Shown here: piece by piece, positions 43,204-51,786 of the stretch | Position numbering within the stretch: the stretch's first letter is position 1 | Layout: every line of letters begins with the position of its first letter | Source: Variovorax gossypii | GTDB lineage: Bacteria; Pseudomonadota; Gammaproteobacteria; Burkholderiales; Burkholderiaceae_C | Assembly: GCF_003965815.1 (NCBI RefSeq) | Contig: NZ_RXOE01000004.1 | Location: forward strand, 342,607-406,606 | Length of the DNA: 64,000 nucleotides | Reading direction: 5' to 3' | The notes under the pieces: model-generated | What the model was told of the DNA's origin: nothing | Database searches by the model: none | What the model saw: only the letters and a program-made list of their open reading frames with translations | Translations under genes and position numbers: made by a program

Positions 43204-44238
43204 TCAGCCGCCGTTGATGCGGCTGACCAGCGCCTTCGTGAACGCCTCGGTGCCCGCCGTGCCGCCCAGGTCGCCGGTGCGCACCTTGTCGATGTTCAGC
43301 GTCTCGTCGATCGCGGTGCGCAGGCGCGTGGCCAGTTCGGGCAGCTTCACGTGGTCGAGCATGAGCGCGGCGGCCAGCAGCAGTGCGGTGGGGTTGGCGA
43401 TGCCCTTGCCGGCGATGTCGGGCGCGGAGCCGTGCACGGCCTCGAAGATCGCGGCATCGGTGCCGATGTTGGCGCCGGGCGCCATGCCCAGGCCGCCGAC
43501 CAGGCCGGCCACGAGGTCGGACAGGATGTCGCCGAACAGGTTGGTGGTGACCAGCATGTCGAACTGCCAGGGGTTGAGCACCAGCTTCATCGCACAGGCG
43601 TCGATGATGACCGTGTCGAGCTCGAACTTGCCCTTGTACTTCTTTTCGTAGAGGTCCAGGCCGGTCTCCAGGAAGATGCCCGTGAGTGCCTTCATGATGT
43701 TGGCCTTGTGCACCAGCGTGACCTTCTTGCGGCCGGTGGCGATGGCGGTTTCGAAGGCGTATTCGAGCAGGCGGCGGCTGCCCTGGCGGGTGTTGATGCC
43801 GGTGGCCATGGCCACGGCGTGCGGGTCGCCGTCGATGGGCACGTAGTGCTCGTGGCCGATGTAGAGGCCCTCGAGGTTCTCGCGAACGACCACCAGGTCG
43901 ATCTTGTCGAATCGGCCGCCGGGAATGATGGTGCGCGCGGGGCGCAGGTTGGCGTACAGCTGGAATTCCTCGCGCAGCCGCACGTTCGACGAGCGGTACC
44001 CGCCGCCCGAGGGGGTCTCCAGCGGGCCCTTCAGGGCCAGCCGGGTCTTGCGGATGCTGTCGAGCGTGGCCTGCGGCAGCGGATCGCCCGAAGCCTTGAC
44101 GCCGCCCAGGCCGGCGATCTGCGTGTCCCAGACGAAGGGAGCCTTCAGCGCATCGAGCGCGGCCAGCGTGGCGTCGACGATTTCGGGGCCGATGCCGTCG
44201 CCGGGGATCAGGGTTGCGGGAATGGAAGTGGTGGTCAT
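43204..44238 (-). CDS. Isocitrate/isopropylmalate dehydrogenase family protein
   Basis: The 344-residue oxidative decarboxylase has the family's IPGDGIGPEIV, RENLEGLYIGHEH (substrate-binding loop), HKANIMK (Lys and Asn ligands) and FEAVHGSAPDIAGKGIANP motifs. It resembles NAD-dependent isocitrate dehydrogenase of the mitochondrial type; 3-isopropylmalate or tartrate dehydrogenase are other members. The start at 44238 (MTTTSIPATLIPGDG) was chosen because the fold begins there. Confidence 0.86.
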   Translation of the reverse strand: MTTTSIPATLIPGDGIGPEIVDATLAALDALKAPFVWDTQIAGLGGVKASGDPLPQATLDSIRKTRLALKGPLETPSGGGYRSSNVRLREEFQLYANLRPARTIIPGGRFDKIDLVVVRENLEGLYIGHEHYVPIDGDPHAVAMATGINTRQGSRRLLEYAFETAIATGRKKVTLVHKANIMKALTGIFLETGLDLYEKKYKGKFELDTVIIDACAMKLVLNPWQFDMLVTTNLFGDILSDLVAGLVGGLGMAPGANIGTDAAIFEAVHGSAPDIAGKGIANPTALLLAAALMLDHVKLPELATRLRTAIDETLNIDKVRTGDLGGTAGTEAFTKALVSRINGG

Positions 44239-44326
44239 CGGCTGCGTCTCGCTTTCAGCTTTTCTGGATCGGGGGGCTGGAGCATACGTCGCCCGCGCGA
44301 CAGCCCGCCGCCGAGTGCCCCCACGC

Positions 44327-44968
44327 TCAGGCCACCTTCTGCGCCAGTTCGTCGTCCACCAGCGCCAGCCGGCCCACGACGCGGCCCGGCGCAAGCAGCG
44401 CCCCGGGAGCGATCACCGCATTGGCCCCGATCCGCACCCCGTCGCCGACCAGCGCACCGAACTTCTCGCACCCCGTGCCCTGCAGTGCCCCGCCCTCGCC
44501 GCCGCGCACGAAGACCTGCTTGTCCGCGCGCTCGTTGCGGTGGTTGCAGACGATGCTGCCGGCTTCCATGTTGACGCCCGCGCCGATGACCGAATCGCCG
44601 ACGAAGTTGAAATGGGCCAGCGCCGTGCCTTCGAAGACGAAGGACGATTTCAGCTCCACGCCCGGCCCGATGCTGCAGCGGGCGTCGACCCAGTTGCCGC
44701 CGCGCAGGTAGGCCCCTGCGGCCACGAAACAGCCCGGACCGAGGATCAGCGGCCCCTTGAGCACCGCGCCCGGCTCGACCCTGGCGCTGGGGTGAATGGC
44801 CACTTCGCCCTCGACGGCATAGTCGCCGGCAGGCAGTCCGGCCAGCAGCCGGCGCACGATTTCCGGGGCGTGCGGCGGCAATTCCCAGGGCAGCGAGGCA
44901 GCCCATGGCGCAAGGGGAGACCCGGCGAATCCGGCGACGTAGGCGGCAAGTTCGATGTCGTGCGTCAT
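44327..44968 (-). CDS. Left-handed beta-helix transferase-like protein
   Basis: The 213-residue product has hexapeptide repeats of a left-handed beta helix (GEVAIHPSARVEPGAVLKGP and GVRIGANAVIAPGALLAPG), like the acyltransferase domain of GlmU and relatives. It lacks the nucleotidyltransferase half. The substrate is unknown. Confidence 0.75.
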   Translation of the reverse strand: MTHDIELAAYVAGFAGSPLAPWAASLPWELPPHAPEIVRRLLAGLPAGDYAVEGEVAIHPSARVEPGAVLKGPLILGPGCFVAAGAYLRGGNWVDARCSIGPGVELKSSFVFEGTALAHFNFVGDSVIGAGVNMEAGSIVCNHRNERADKQVFVRGGEGGALQGTGCEKFGALVGDGVRIGANAVIAPGALLAPGRVVGRLALVDDELAQKVA

Positions 44969-45059
44969 GGGGTCGATGCTGCCACCAGACCCGCCGCGGG
45001 ACGCCGCAACCTAAAATGCCCGGTTCTCCCCGTCAGCCACTCCGAAAGCGCCCTCCCCG

Positions 45060-47174
45060 ATGTCCGCCCCGCGCAAGCTCTTCGTCACCACCGCCCTGCC
45101 GTATGCCAACGGCAAGTTCCACATCGGCCACATGATGGAATACATCCAGGCCGACATCTGGGTGCGGAACCAGCGAATGAACGGCGCCGACGTCAACTTC
45201 GTGTGCGCCGACGACGCCCACGGCGCGGCGATCACCATCGCGGCCGACAAGGCCGGCGTGACGCCGCAGGCCTTCGTGGCCGAGATCGCGGCCGGCCGCA
45301 AGCCGTACCTCGACGGCTACTACATCTCCTTCGACAACTGGCACTCGACCGACGCGCCCGAGAACCACCAGCTGGCACAGGACATCTACCGCGACCTGCG
45401 CGCCAACGGCCTCATCAGCACCAAGAGCGTCGAGCAGTTCTACGACCCCGAAAAGGGCATGTTCCTGGCCGACCGCTTCATCAAGGGCGAGTGCCCCAAC
45501 TGCCATTCGAAGGACCAGTACGGCGACAACTGCGAGGTGTGCGGCGCCGTGTACGCGCCCACCGAGCTGATCAACCCCTACTCGGCCCTGTCGGGCGCCA
45601 AGCCCGAACTGCGCAGCTCGGAGCACTTCTTCTTCAAGCTCTCGGACCCGCGCTGCGAGGCCTACCTGAAGGAATGGACGGCGGCCGCCGGCCACGTGCA
45701 GCCCGAGGTGCAGAACAAGATCCGCGAATGGCTCTACAAGGACGACGAGGGCAAGGGCGGCCTCGGCGACTGGGACATCAGCCGCGACGCACCCTACTTC
45801 GGCATCGAGATCCCCGATGCGCCAGGCAAGTACTTCTACGTGTGGCTCGACGCCCCCGTGGGCTACCTGGCCTCACTGAAGAACCTGCTGGACAAGCGCT
45901 GCATCGAGCTCGGCGGCGACGGCATCTCGTACACCGAGTACATGGCCGACCCCGACCTGGAGCAGGTGCACTTCATCGGCAAGGACATCATCACCTTCCA
46001 CACGCTGTTCTGGCCCGCGATGCTGCACTTCAGCGGCCGCAAGGCGCCAGACGCGGTGTACGTGCACGGCCACCTGACGGTGAGCGGCGAGAAGATGAGC
46101 AAGAGCCGCGGCACCGGCATCGACCCGCTCAAGTACCTGTCGATCGGGCTCGACCCCGAATGGCTGCGCTACTACATCGCCGCCAAGCTCAACGGCCGCA
46201 ACGAGGACATCGACTTCAACCCCGAGGACTTCGTCGCTCGCGTCAACAGCGACCTCGTGGGCAAGTACATCAACATCGCCAGCCGCGCGGCGGGCTTCAT
46301 CGGCAAGCGCTTCGGCGGCAAGCTGGGCGAGGTGTCGGCCGACGGCGACGCGCTGCTGTTCGCGCTGCGCGACGCGGCGTCGCAGCTGCATTCGCTCTAC
46401 GACGGCCGCGACTACGCCCGCGCGCTGCGCGAGGTGATGGCGCTGGCCGACAAGGTCAACGAGTACGTCGACCAGAACAAGCCATGGGAGCTGGCCAAGA
46501 AGGAAGGCGCCGAGGCGCGCCTGCACGACGTGTGCACCGTGTGCATCGAGGCCTTCCGCCTGCTCACGCTGTACCTGAAGCCGGTGCTGCCGGCGCTGGC
46601 GGTGAACGTCGAGGCCTTCCTGAACATCCAGCCGCTGGCCTGGACCGACGCCGCGCAGCCGCTGCCCGTCGGCCACGCCATCGGCGAGTACAAGCACCTG
46701 ATGCAGCGCGCCGACGTCAAGCTGGTCGACAAGCTGTTCGACGCTCCGGAACCTGCCGCAGCCCCCGTGGCCGCACAGCCCCAGGAACTGCCGGGCGGCG
46801 AAGCCATCGCGCCGACCATCACCATCGACGACTTCGCGAAGATCGACCTGCGCATCGCCAAAATCGTTGCCTGCGAGAAGGTCGAGGGCTCGACCAAGCT
46901 GCTGCGCCTGACGCTCGACGCCGGTGAAGGCACCGACCCGCAGGGGAGTCCAGTTCTGCGCAACGTGTTCAGCGGCATCGCCTCGGCCTACCAGCCCGAG
47001 CAGCTCGTAGGCAAGCTCACGGTGCTGGTCGCCAACCTCGCGCCGCGCAAGATGAAGTTCGGCGTGAGCGAAGGCATGGTGCTGGCAGCCAGCCACGGCG
47101 ACGAGAAGGCCCACCCCGGCATCCACGTGCTCGAACCCTGGCCGGGCGCTACGCCGGGCATGCGGGTTCGCTGA
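45060..47174 (+). CDS. metG: Methionyl-tRNA synthetase
   Basis: The 704-residue class I synthetase has FVTTALPYANGKFHIGHMM (HIGH), a zinc knuckle CPNCHSKDQYGDNCEVCG, GEKMSKSRGTGI (KMSKS) and a C-terminal tRNA-binding domain (from about residue 595, DDFAKIDLRIAKIV). It is single-copy housekeeping. No clear ribosome-binding site is seen before ATG 45060. Confidence 0.97.
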   Translation: MSAPRKLFVTTALPYANGKFHIGHMMEYIQADIWVRNQRMNGADVNFVCADDAHGAAITIAADKAGVTPQAFVAEIAAGRKPYLDGYYISFDNWHSTDAPENHQLAQDIYRDLRANGLISTKSVEQFYDPEKGMFLADRFIKGECPNCHSKDQYGDNCEVCGAVYAPTELINPYSALSGAKPELRSSEHFFFKLSDPRCEAYLKEWTAAAGHVQPEVQNKIREWLYKDDEGKGGLGDWDISRDAPYFGIEIPDAPGKYFYVWLDAPVGYLASLKNLLDKRCIELGGDGISYTEYMADPDLEQVHFIGKDIITFHTLFWPAMLHFSGRKAPDAVYVHGHLTVSGEKMSKSRGTGIDPLKYLSIGLDPEWLRYYIAAKLNGRNEDIDFNPEDFVARVNSDLVGKYINIASRAAGFIGKRFGGKLGEVSADGDALLFALRDAASQLHSLYDGRDYARALREVMALADKVNEYVDQNKPWELAKKEGAEARLHDVCTVCIEAFRLLTLYLKPVLPALAVNVEAFLNIQPLAWTDAAQPLPVGHAIGEYKHLMQRADVKLVDKLFDAPEPAAAPVAAQPQELPGGEAIAPTITIDDFAKIDLRIAKIVACEKVEGSTKLLRLTLDAGEGTDPQGSPVLRNVFSGIASAYQPEQLVGKLTVLVANLAPRKMKFGVSEGMVLAASHGDEKAHPGIHVLEPWPGATPGMRVR

Positions 47175-47197
47175 TCGACTTCGAAAAAGGAACCGCC

Positions 47198-47404
47198 ATG
47201 ACCACCCTGCTGCGCCGCGCCCTCGTGCTCGCCTCGCTTTCGACTCTGCTCGGCGGCTGCGCGGTGGTGACGGTGGCCAGCACGGCGGTGAGCGTGGGAG
47301 CCGGCGCGGTCGGGCTGGCGGCGGATGCGGCCATCGGCACCGCGCGCATCACGGGCAAGGCCGTGGGCGCGGCGGCCGACGCGGTGATTCCCGACAGCCA
47401 GTAA
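47198..47404 (+). CDS. Small lipoprotein of the NF038104 type
   Basis: The 68-residue product has a lipoprotein signal (LSTLLGGC, lipidated Cys21) and a Gly/Ala-rich VVTVASTAVSVGAGAVGLAAD segment. It has a good AAAAAGGAACC site before ATG 47198. Similar short lipoproteins are common next to metG in Burkholderiales; the function is unknown. Confidence 0.75.
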   Translation: MTTLLRRALVLASLSTLLGGCAVVTVASTAVSVGAGAVGLAADAAIGTARITGKAVGAAADAVIPDSQ

Positions 47405-47418
47405 AGCTCTCGCGCAGC

Positions 47419-49134
47419 TCAGTCCGCCAGGCCCAGGCGGGCTATGTGCGGCGGCGTGTGCGACGCCCTTTCCTTTCGCACGAAGGCAGACCTCAGCCCG
47501 GCGTGCGGCTCGCGGGCGTCGAAGAAGTTGCGGCGCATGTGCGCCAGTTCCTCGTCGCGGTAGCGCTGCAGCGGCTTCAGCGATTCGTCCTGCTCACGGA
47601 TCGCCTTCTTCCGCGCGACACGTTCGGCGAAGTCGGGCGAAGCGGCCAGCTCGGCGGCGAGCCGGGCCACCTCGTCGCCCAATTCCTCCGGCGCGGCCCG
47701 CAGCACGCGCTCCGCCATCCCGAGTTCGACCGCGCGCTTCGCGCTCACCGGCAGCGCCGACTGCGTGAGCCGCAGCGCCTCGCTCTCGCCCACGCGGCGC
47801 GGGAGGATGTAGGTCCAGTACTCCGAGCCGTGCAGGCCCATCAGCTTGTAGTGCGGGTTGAGCACGGCGCCGTCGCGGCACCAGACCTCGTCGGCCGCCA
47901 GCGCGAGCATCACGCCGCCGGCCGCGGCGTTGCCGCCCAGCGCCGACACGGTGAGCCGGTCGGTGGTGCCCAGCACGGCCTCGACCAGATCATTCATCGC
48001 GTGGATGTTGGCCCACGATTCCTCGGCCGGGTCTTCGGCCGCCTCGATCACGTTGAGATGGATGCCGTTGGAGAAGAAGTCGCGCATGCCGCCCAGCACC
48101 AGCACCGAGGTCGCGCGCGTGCAGGCGAAGCGGTAGGCCTCCAGCAGCCGCCGGCACTGGGCGGTGCTCATCGCGCCGCCGGGAAAGGAGAAGTTCAGCA
48201 CGCCGACCGCGCCCTGCTCGCTGTAGCGGATGTCAGAAAAGGTACGGCGCCCGGCCGGCAGATCCAGTGGTGCCGGTACCTCAGGCACCGTGGAAGGCAG
48301 CAGTTCGCCGAGCGCCTCGGTGGCAGGCAGCTTGTAGCTGGGCAGCCTCGAACCGGGCTCGCGCCAGGGCCTCAGCTGCCGGATCCACACCGCGCCGTCG
48401 ACGGTGGCGCGGCAGATGGCGCCGGCGCGGGTGGCGATCAGCTCGCCGGGCTTGCCGCCGCGCAGCTCGTCCTCGGGATGGCCGCCGTGCAGGTACCACT
48501 GCGCGCCCAGCAGTTCGTCGAGCACGCCGGGCTGCGAATCGGCCGCGCGCAGTTGGCGCAGGATCGTCTCGGTGGTGTCGGAAGTCCAGTCGATGCGCCG
48601 CCGGGCCTGCTTCATGAAGGGCCGCCAGCCGGCGGCCAGCGCCGCGGGTTCCTGCTTCTGCGGCTTGTGCCTGCCCGAGGCGAAGCGCTCCACCGCGAGC
48701 AGCACCGCGTCGACCGCCGCATCGGCCACTTCGCCGCGATAGAGATCGCTCTTGCCGGCCTGCGGGGGCACCTTCAGCGGCGACCACGCCCAGACATCGC
48801 CCGCGTCCATCTCGGCCACGGCCTCGAGCACGGTGACGCCCCAGCTTTCGGCGCCGCCCTGCAGCGTCCAGTCGAGCGACGAGGGGCCCCGGTCGCCCGG
48901 CGGGCCGGGATGCACGATCAGGCAGGTGTGGGCGCGCCAGATGTCCTCTGGAATCGCGCTGGTAAGCATCGGCGCCACGATGAGCTGGGGCGCCTGCGCC
49001 CGCACGGCTTCACGCATTTCGTCGTCATTGCCGAGGGCCAGCACCACGCCGACGGTGTGGCCCCGATCCTGCAGTTCCGCCAGCACCCGCTGCGTCAGGC
49101 TGTTGAACGCGCTCGCGACAAGCAGGATGTGCAT
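47419..49134 (-). CDS. hoxX: HoxX-like protein (formyl-transferase plus enoyl-CoA-hydratase domains)
   Basis: The 571-residue product has an N-terminal formyl-tetrahydrofolate-binding part (MHILLVASAFNSL, HPGPPGDRGPSSLDW) and a C-terminal crotonase-like part (GVLNFSFPGGAMSTAQCRRLLEAY, LGGNAAAGGVMLALAADEVW). This is the HoxX layout. HoxX makes CO from a formyl group for [NiFe]-hydrogenase maturation in air. No hydrogenase gene is visible here. The start at 49134 is used; AATGTC direct repeats lie in the gap upstream. Confidence 0.84.
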   Translation of the reverse strand: MHILLVASAFNSLTQRVLAELQDRGHTVGVVLALGNDDEMREAVRAQAPQLIVAPMLTSAIPEDIWRAHTCLIVHPGPPGDRGPSSLDWTLQGGAESWGVTVLEAVAEMDAGDVWAWSPLKVPPQAGKSDLYRGEVADAAVDAVLLAVERFASGRHKPQKQEPAALAAGWRPFMKQARRRIDWTSDTTETILRQLRAADSQPGVLDELLGAQWYLHGGHPEDELRGGKPGELIATRAGAICRATVDGAVWIRQLRPWREPGSRLPSYKLPATEALGELLPSTVPEVPAPLDLPAGRRTFSDIRYSEQGAVGVLNFSFPGGAMSTAQCRRLLEAYRFACTRATSVLVLGGMRDFFSNGIHLNVIEAAEDPAEESWANIHAMNDLVEAVLGTTDRLTVSALGGNAAAGGVMLALAADEVWCRDGAVLNPHYKLMGLHGSEYWTYILPRRVGESEALRLTQSALPVSAKRAVELGMAERVLRAAPEELGDEVARLAAELAASPDFAERVARKKAIREQDESLKPLQRYRDEELAHMRRNFFDAREPHAGLRSAFVRKERASHTPPHIARLGLAD

Positions 49135-49148
49135 CTGACGGCCCCGGT

Positions 49149-49178
49149 AATGTCGGTGACGAAATGTCAATGAATGTC
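49149..49178 (-). promoter_or_regulatory. Direct repeats upstream of hoxX
   Basis: AATGTC occurs at 49149, 49163 and 49173 within the AT-rich 111-bp gap, reading GACATT on the minus strand, and overlaps TTGACA-like -35 boxes. They could be a regulator site or the promoter itself. The regulator is unknown. Confidence 0.3.
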
Positions 49179-49245
49179 AAAAATGTATCTGCATCCTTTG
49201 TTTTGAATAAGTCGACCGAAAGTTTTCCTTCGGCGACCAGGCCGA

Positions 49246-50148
49246 TCAGACCGACCGGGCGTGCCGCAGCAGGAACGGCAGAACCCGCGCCAGCACCTCG
49301 TCGGGCGCCTCTTCCGCCATCTGGTGGCCGCAGTCGATGGTCCCGCCTTCGACCTCGTCCGCCCAAATCTTCCAGATCTCGAGCGGATCGGGCTTCGCGG
49401 TGTTCGACGCGCTCCACAGCACCTGCACCGGACACGCGATGCGGCGCCCCGCGGCAAGGTCGGCGCGGTCGTGCTGCAGGTCGATGGAGGCTGCGGCCCG
49501 GTAGTCCTCCACGATCGCGTGGCGCACCGACTCCTTTGCAAAGGCGCGGTGGTATTCGGCCAGCGCCTGCGGCGTGACGGCATCGACCTTCTGCACCGCG
49601 TTGCGCAGCGCCCAGTCGAGGTAGTAGGCCGGGTCGGCGCGCAGCATGCGCTCGGGCAGGTCGAAGGGCTGCGCGAACAGGTACCAGTGGAAGGCCTTGA
49701 GCCCGAAGGCCATGCCGGCGCGCTTCCACATTTCCTCGGTCGGCACCACGGTGAGCGAGACGAAGCAGTTCACCGCCTCCGGCGAATCAAGGCACAGCCG
49801 GTAGCCCACGCGCGCGCCGCGGTCGTGGCCCATGACGGCGAAGCGGGTGAAGCCCAGGGCGCGCATCAGCGCGAGCTTGTCGGCCGCCAGCGTGCGCTTG
49901 CTGTGGTTGACGTGCAGCGGGTCTCCGGCCGGGCCGGTGCTGTCGCCATAGCCGCGCAGGTCGGGCGCGACCACGGTGAAATGCCGGGCCAGCGTCGGCG
50001 CGATGCGATGCCAGGCCACGTGCGTCTGCGGATAGCCGTGCAGCAACAGCAGCGGCGGTCCGCTGCCGCCGACTTCGGCGTGGATGACGGCATCGCCCAG
50101 CGGCACGTCGTGCACCGCGAAGCCGGGGAAGAACGGCGTGCGGCTCAT
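49246..50148 (-). CDS. Alpha/beta hydrolase, haloacetate-dehalogenase-like
   Basis: The 300-residue product has the dehalogenase-type nucleophile in GHDRGARVGYRL (Asp with the RxxR pair that binds carboxylate), a His-Trp pair in KAFHWYLFAQPF and a Tyr in VEDYRA, as in fluoroacetate dehalogenases, and the general base in DCGHQMAEEAP. An epoxide hydrolase or another ester substrate is also possible. It is the last gene of the operon; its start overlaps the previous stop by four bases. Confidence 0.82.
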   Translation of the reverse strand: MSRTPFFPGFAVHDVPLGDAVIHAEVGGSGPPLLLLHGYPQTHVAWHRIAPTLARHFTVVAPDLRGYGDSTGPAGDPLHVNHSKRTLAADKLALMRALGFTRFAVMGHDRGARVGYRLCLDSPEAVNCFVSLTVVPTEEMWKRAGMAFGLKAFHWYLFAQPFDLPERMLRADPAYYLDWALRNAVQKVDAVTPQALAEYHRAFAKESVRHAIVEDYRAAASIDLQHDRADLAAGRRIACPVQVLWSASNTAKPDPLEIWKIWADEVEGGTIDCGHQMAEEAPDEVLARVLPFLLRHARSV

Positions 50149-50981
50149 TGCAGGGCCTCGGCGAAGAAGTCGGCCATGCGCTCCAGCTGCTCGTCCATCA
50201 TGTGGCGGCCGTGCACGATGCGCGCGCCCTGGCGCTGGGCCAGCGCGAGAAGCGGCGTGGTGTGCGGCTCCATGATGACGTCGGCCACGGTCTGGCCGGC
50301 GCGGATCGCCGATGGCGCGATGGGCAGCGGATCGCCATCGCGCATGCCGGCCGGCGTGGCGTTGACGAGCAGGTCGCGCGGGCTCGCGGCGTCCCAGTCG
50401 CCCGCGGCATGGCCCAGCGCGCGCAGCCGATCGACGAGGTCCGCGCGTTTCGCGTCGTCGGCATCGCGCACGTCGATGCGCGCCGCGCCGGCTGCGGCCA
50501 GCGCGAAGGCGATGGCGTTGCCCGCGCCACCCGCGCCCGCGAGCCCCACGCTGCGGCCATTCACGTCGAAGCCGTTGCGCACGAGCCCCGAGACAAAGCC
50601 CGCACCGTCGAGCAGGTCGCCCTGCCACGCATCGCCCTTGCGGCGGACGACGTTCACCGCCCGCGCCTCGCGCGCGGCGCGCAGCGTTTCGATGGGCAGG
50701 CCGGCCACGAGCTGCTTGTGCGGCACGGTGACGACCACGCCCGCCACGTTGCGCACCGCGAGCAGCGTCTGCAGCAGCGGCGCCACGTCGGCCGCCCGCA
50801 CATGCAGCGGCACGAGCACCGCGTTGATGCCGCGCCGCTGCAGCAGCCTGGTGAGCGGCAGCGGCGCCTTCACCTGCGCGACGGGGTCGCCGATGATGCC
50901 GAGCACGGCGGTCCTGCCGTCGAGCTTCAGGCCGCTCCAGTCGAGGGCGGTGTCGGGGAGGATGTCGTCAGGCATGGGCAT
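50145..50981 (-). CDS. Shikimate dehydrogenase-like protein
   Basis: The 278-residue product has the AroE fold: VLGIIGDPVAQVKAPLPLTRLL (substrate-binding part), VTVPHKQ with the catalytic Lys, and the nucleotide loop VGLAGAGGAGNAIAFALAAAG. It probably acts on shikimate or quinate-like compounds in the catabolic operon rather than in biosynthesis, since it is embedded with a hydrolase and an isomerase. An alternative start is 50975. Confidence 0.8.
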   Translation of the reverse strand: MPMPDDILPDTALDWSGLKLDGRTAVLGIIGDPVAQVKAPLPLTRLLQRRGINAVLVPLHVRAADVAPLLQTLLAVRNVAGVVVTVPHKQLVAGLPIETLRAAREARAVNVVRRKGDAWQGDLLDGAGFVSGLVRNGFDVNGRSVGLAGAGGAGNAIAFALAAAGAARIDVRDADDAKRADLVDRLRALGHAAGDWDAASPRDLLVNATPAGMRDGDPLPIAPSAIRAGQTVADVIMEPHTTPLLALAQRQGARIVHGRHMMDEQLERMADFFAEALQ

Positions 50982-51786
50982 GGCCGTTTCTGTGAAGGAA
51001 TTCGGTGGTGGTGCGGAAGGCCGCGGCGGCGCGCGCATGCGGATCGAGCGTGGCCATGCGGATCGCGCTGGGGGCCTCGACCGACAGCAGCGCATCGGGC
51101 GCGAGATGCATGAGCAGGCGATGCACCGGCAGTTCGCCCTCGCCGGGAAAGAGCCGGTGCGCCCGCCCCTCTTCCCCGGGCGACAGGCCCGGATGGCGCC
51201 GGGCGGGCGCGTCGTTGATCTGCATGAAGTACCGGTCGATGTGCGTGCCTTGCATGTCGTCGGGCACGCAGCCGGCGCGGAAGAAATGCAGCGCGTCGAT
51301 CACCACGCGCGCCGTGTCGCTTCTCGACGCGGCCACGAGCTGCTGCGCCGCCCGCAGCGAGCGCGCGGCCGTGTAGATCATGAATTCCACGCCGAGCGCG
51401 AGCCCGTGCGGCCGCGCGCGTTCGGCCAGCGCCGCGAGGCTGTCGCCCGCGCGCGCGGCGTCGCTGTCGTCCACGTTGACCATGAGGCAGCGCGCGCCCA
51501 GCGCCTCGGCCGATTCGAGCACGCCCGCGAGCGGCGCCGCGTCGAAACCGGGCCCGATGCGCACGATCTCCACGTCGTGCACGCGCAGCCCCAGGTCGCG
51601 CAGGCGCGCCGAGGTCTCCCGCAGCATCTCGCCGCCCACGGCCATCGGGAACGGCGCTTCGCCAAGGCGCGCGGGGTTCAGGCGGATGCCGACGCCCGCG
51701 AAGCCCGCCGCGTGCGCGGCCTCCACCAGCCGGGGCGGCGCGGCGTCGAGCATCCCGAGGTGGGCGAGCGACAGGCGGAAGTTCAT
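50968..51786 (-). CDS. Sugar phosphate isomerase/epimerase family TIM-barrel protein
   Basis: The 272-residue TIM-barrel protein starts MNFRLSLAHLGMLDA and has the metal-binding Glu and Asp/His positions of the xylose-isomerase-like fold (GLALGVEFMIY, ARVVIDALHFFRAG, and DRYFMQINDAPARRHPG). It may interconvert or cleave a keto sugar or dehydroshikimate-like compound in this operon. It overlaps both neighbours by a few bases. Confidence 0.78.
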   Translation of the reverse strand: MNFRLSLAHLGMLDAAPPRLVEAAHAAGFAGVGIRLNPARLGEAPFPMAVGGEMLRETSARLRDLGLRVHDVEIVRIGPGFDAAPLAGVLESAEALGARCLMVNVDDSDAARAGDSLAALAERARPHGLALGVEFMIYTAARSLRAAQQLVAASRSDTARVVIDALHFFRAGCVPDDMQGTHIDRYFMQINDAPARRHPGLSPGEEGRAHRLFPGEGELPVHRLLMHLAPDALLSVEAPSAIRMATLDPHARAAAAFRTTTEFLHRNGHAHA

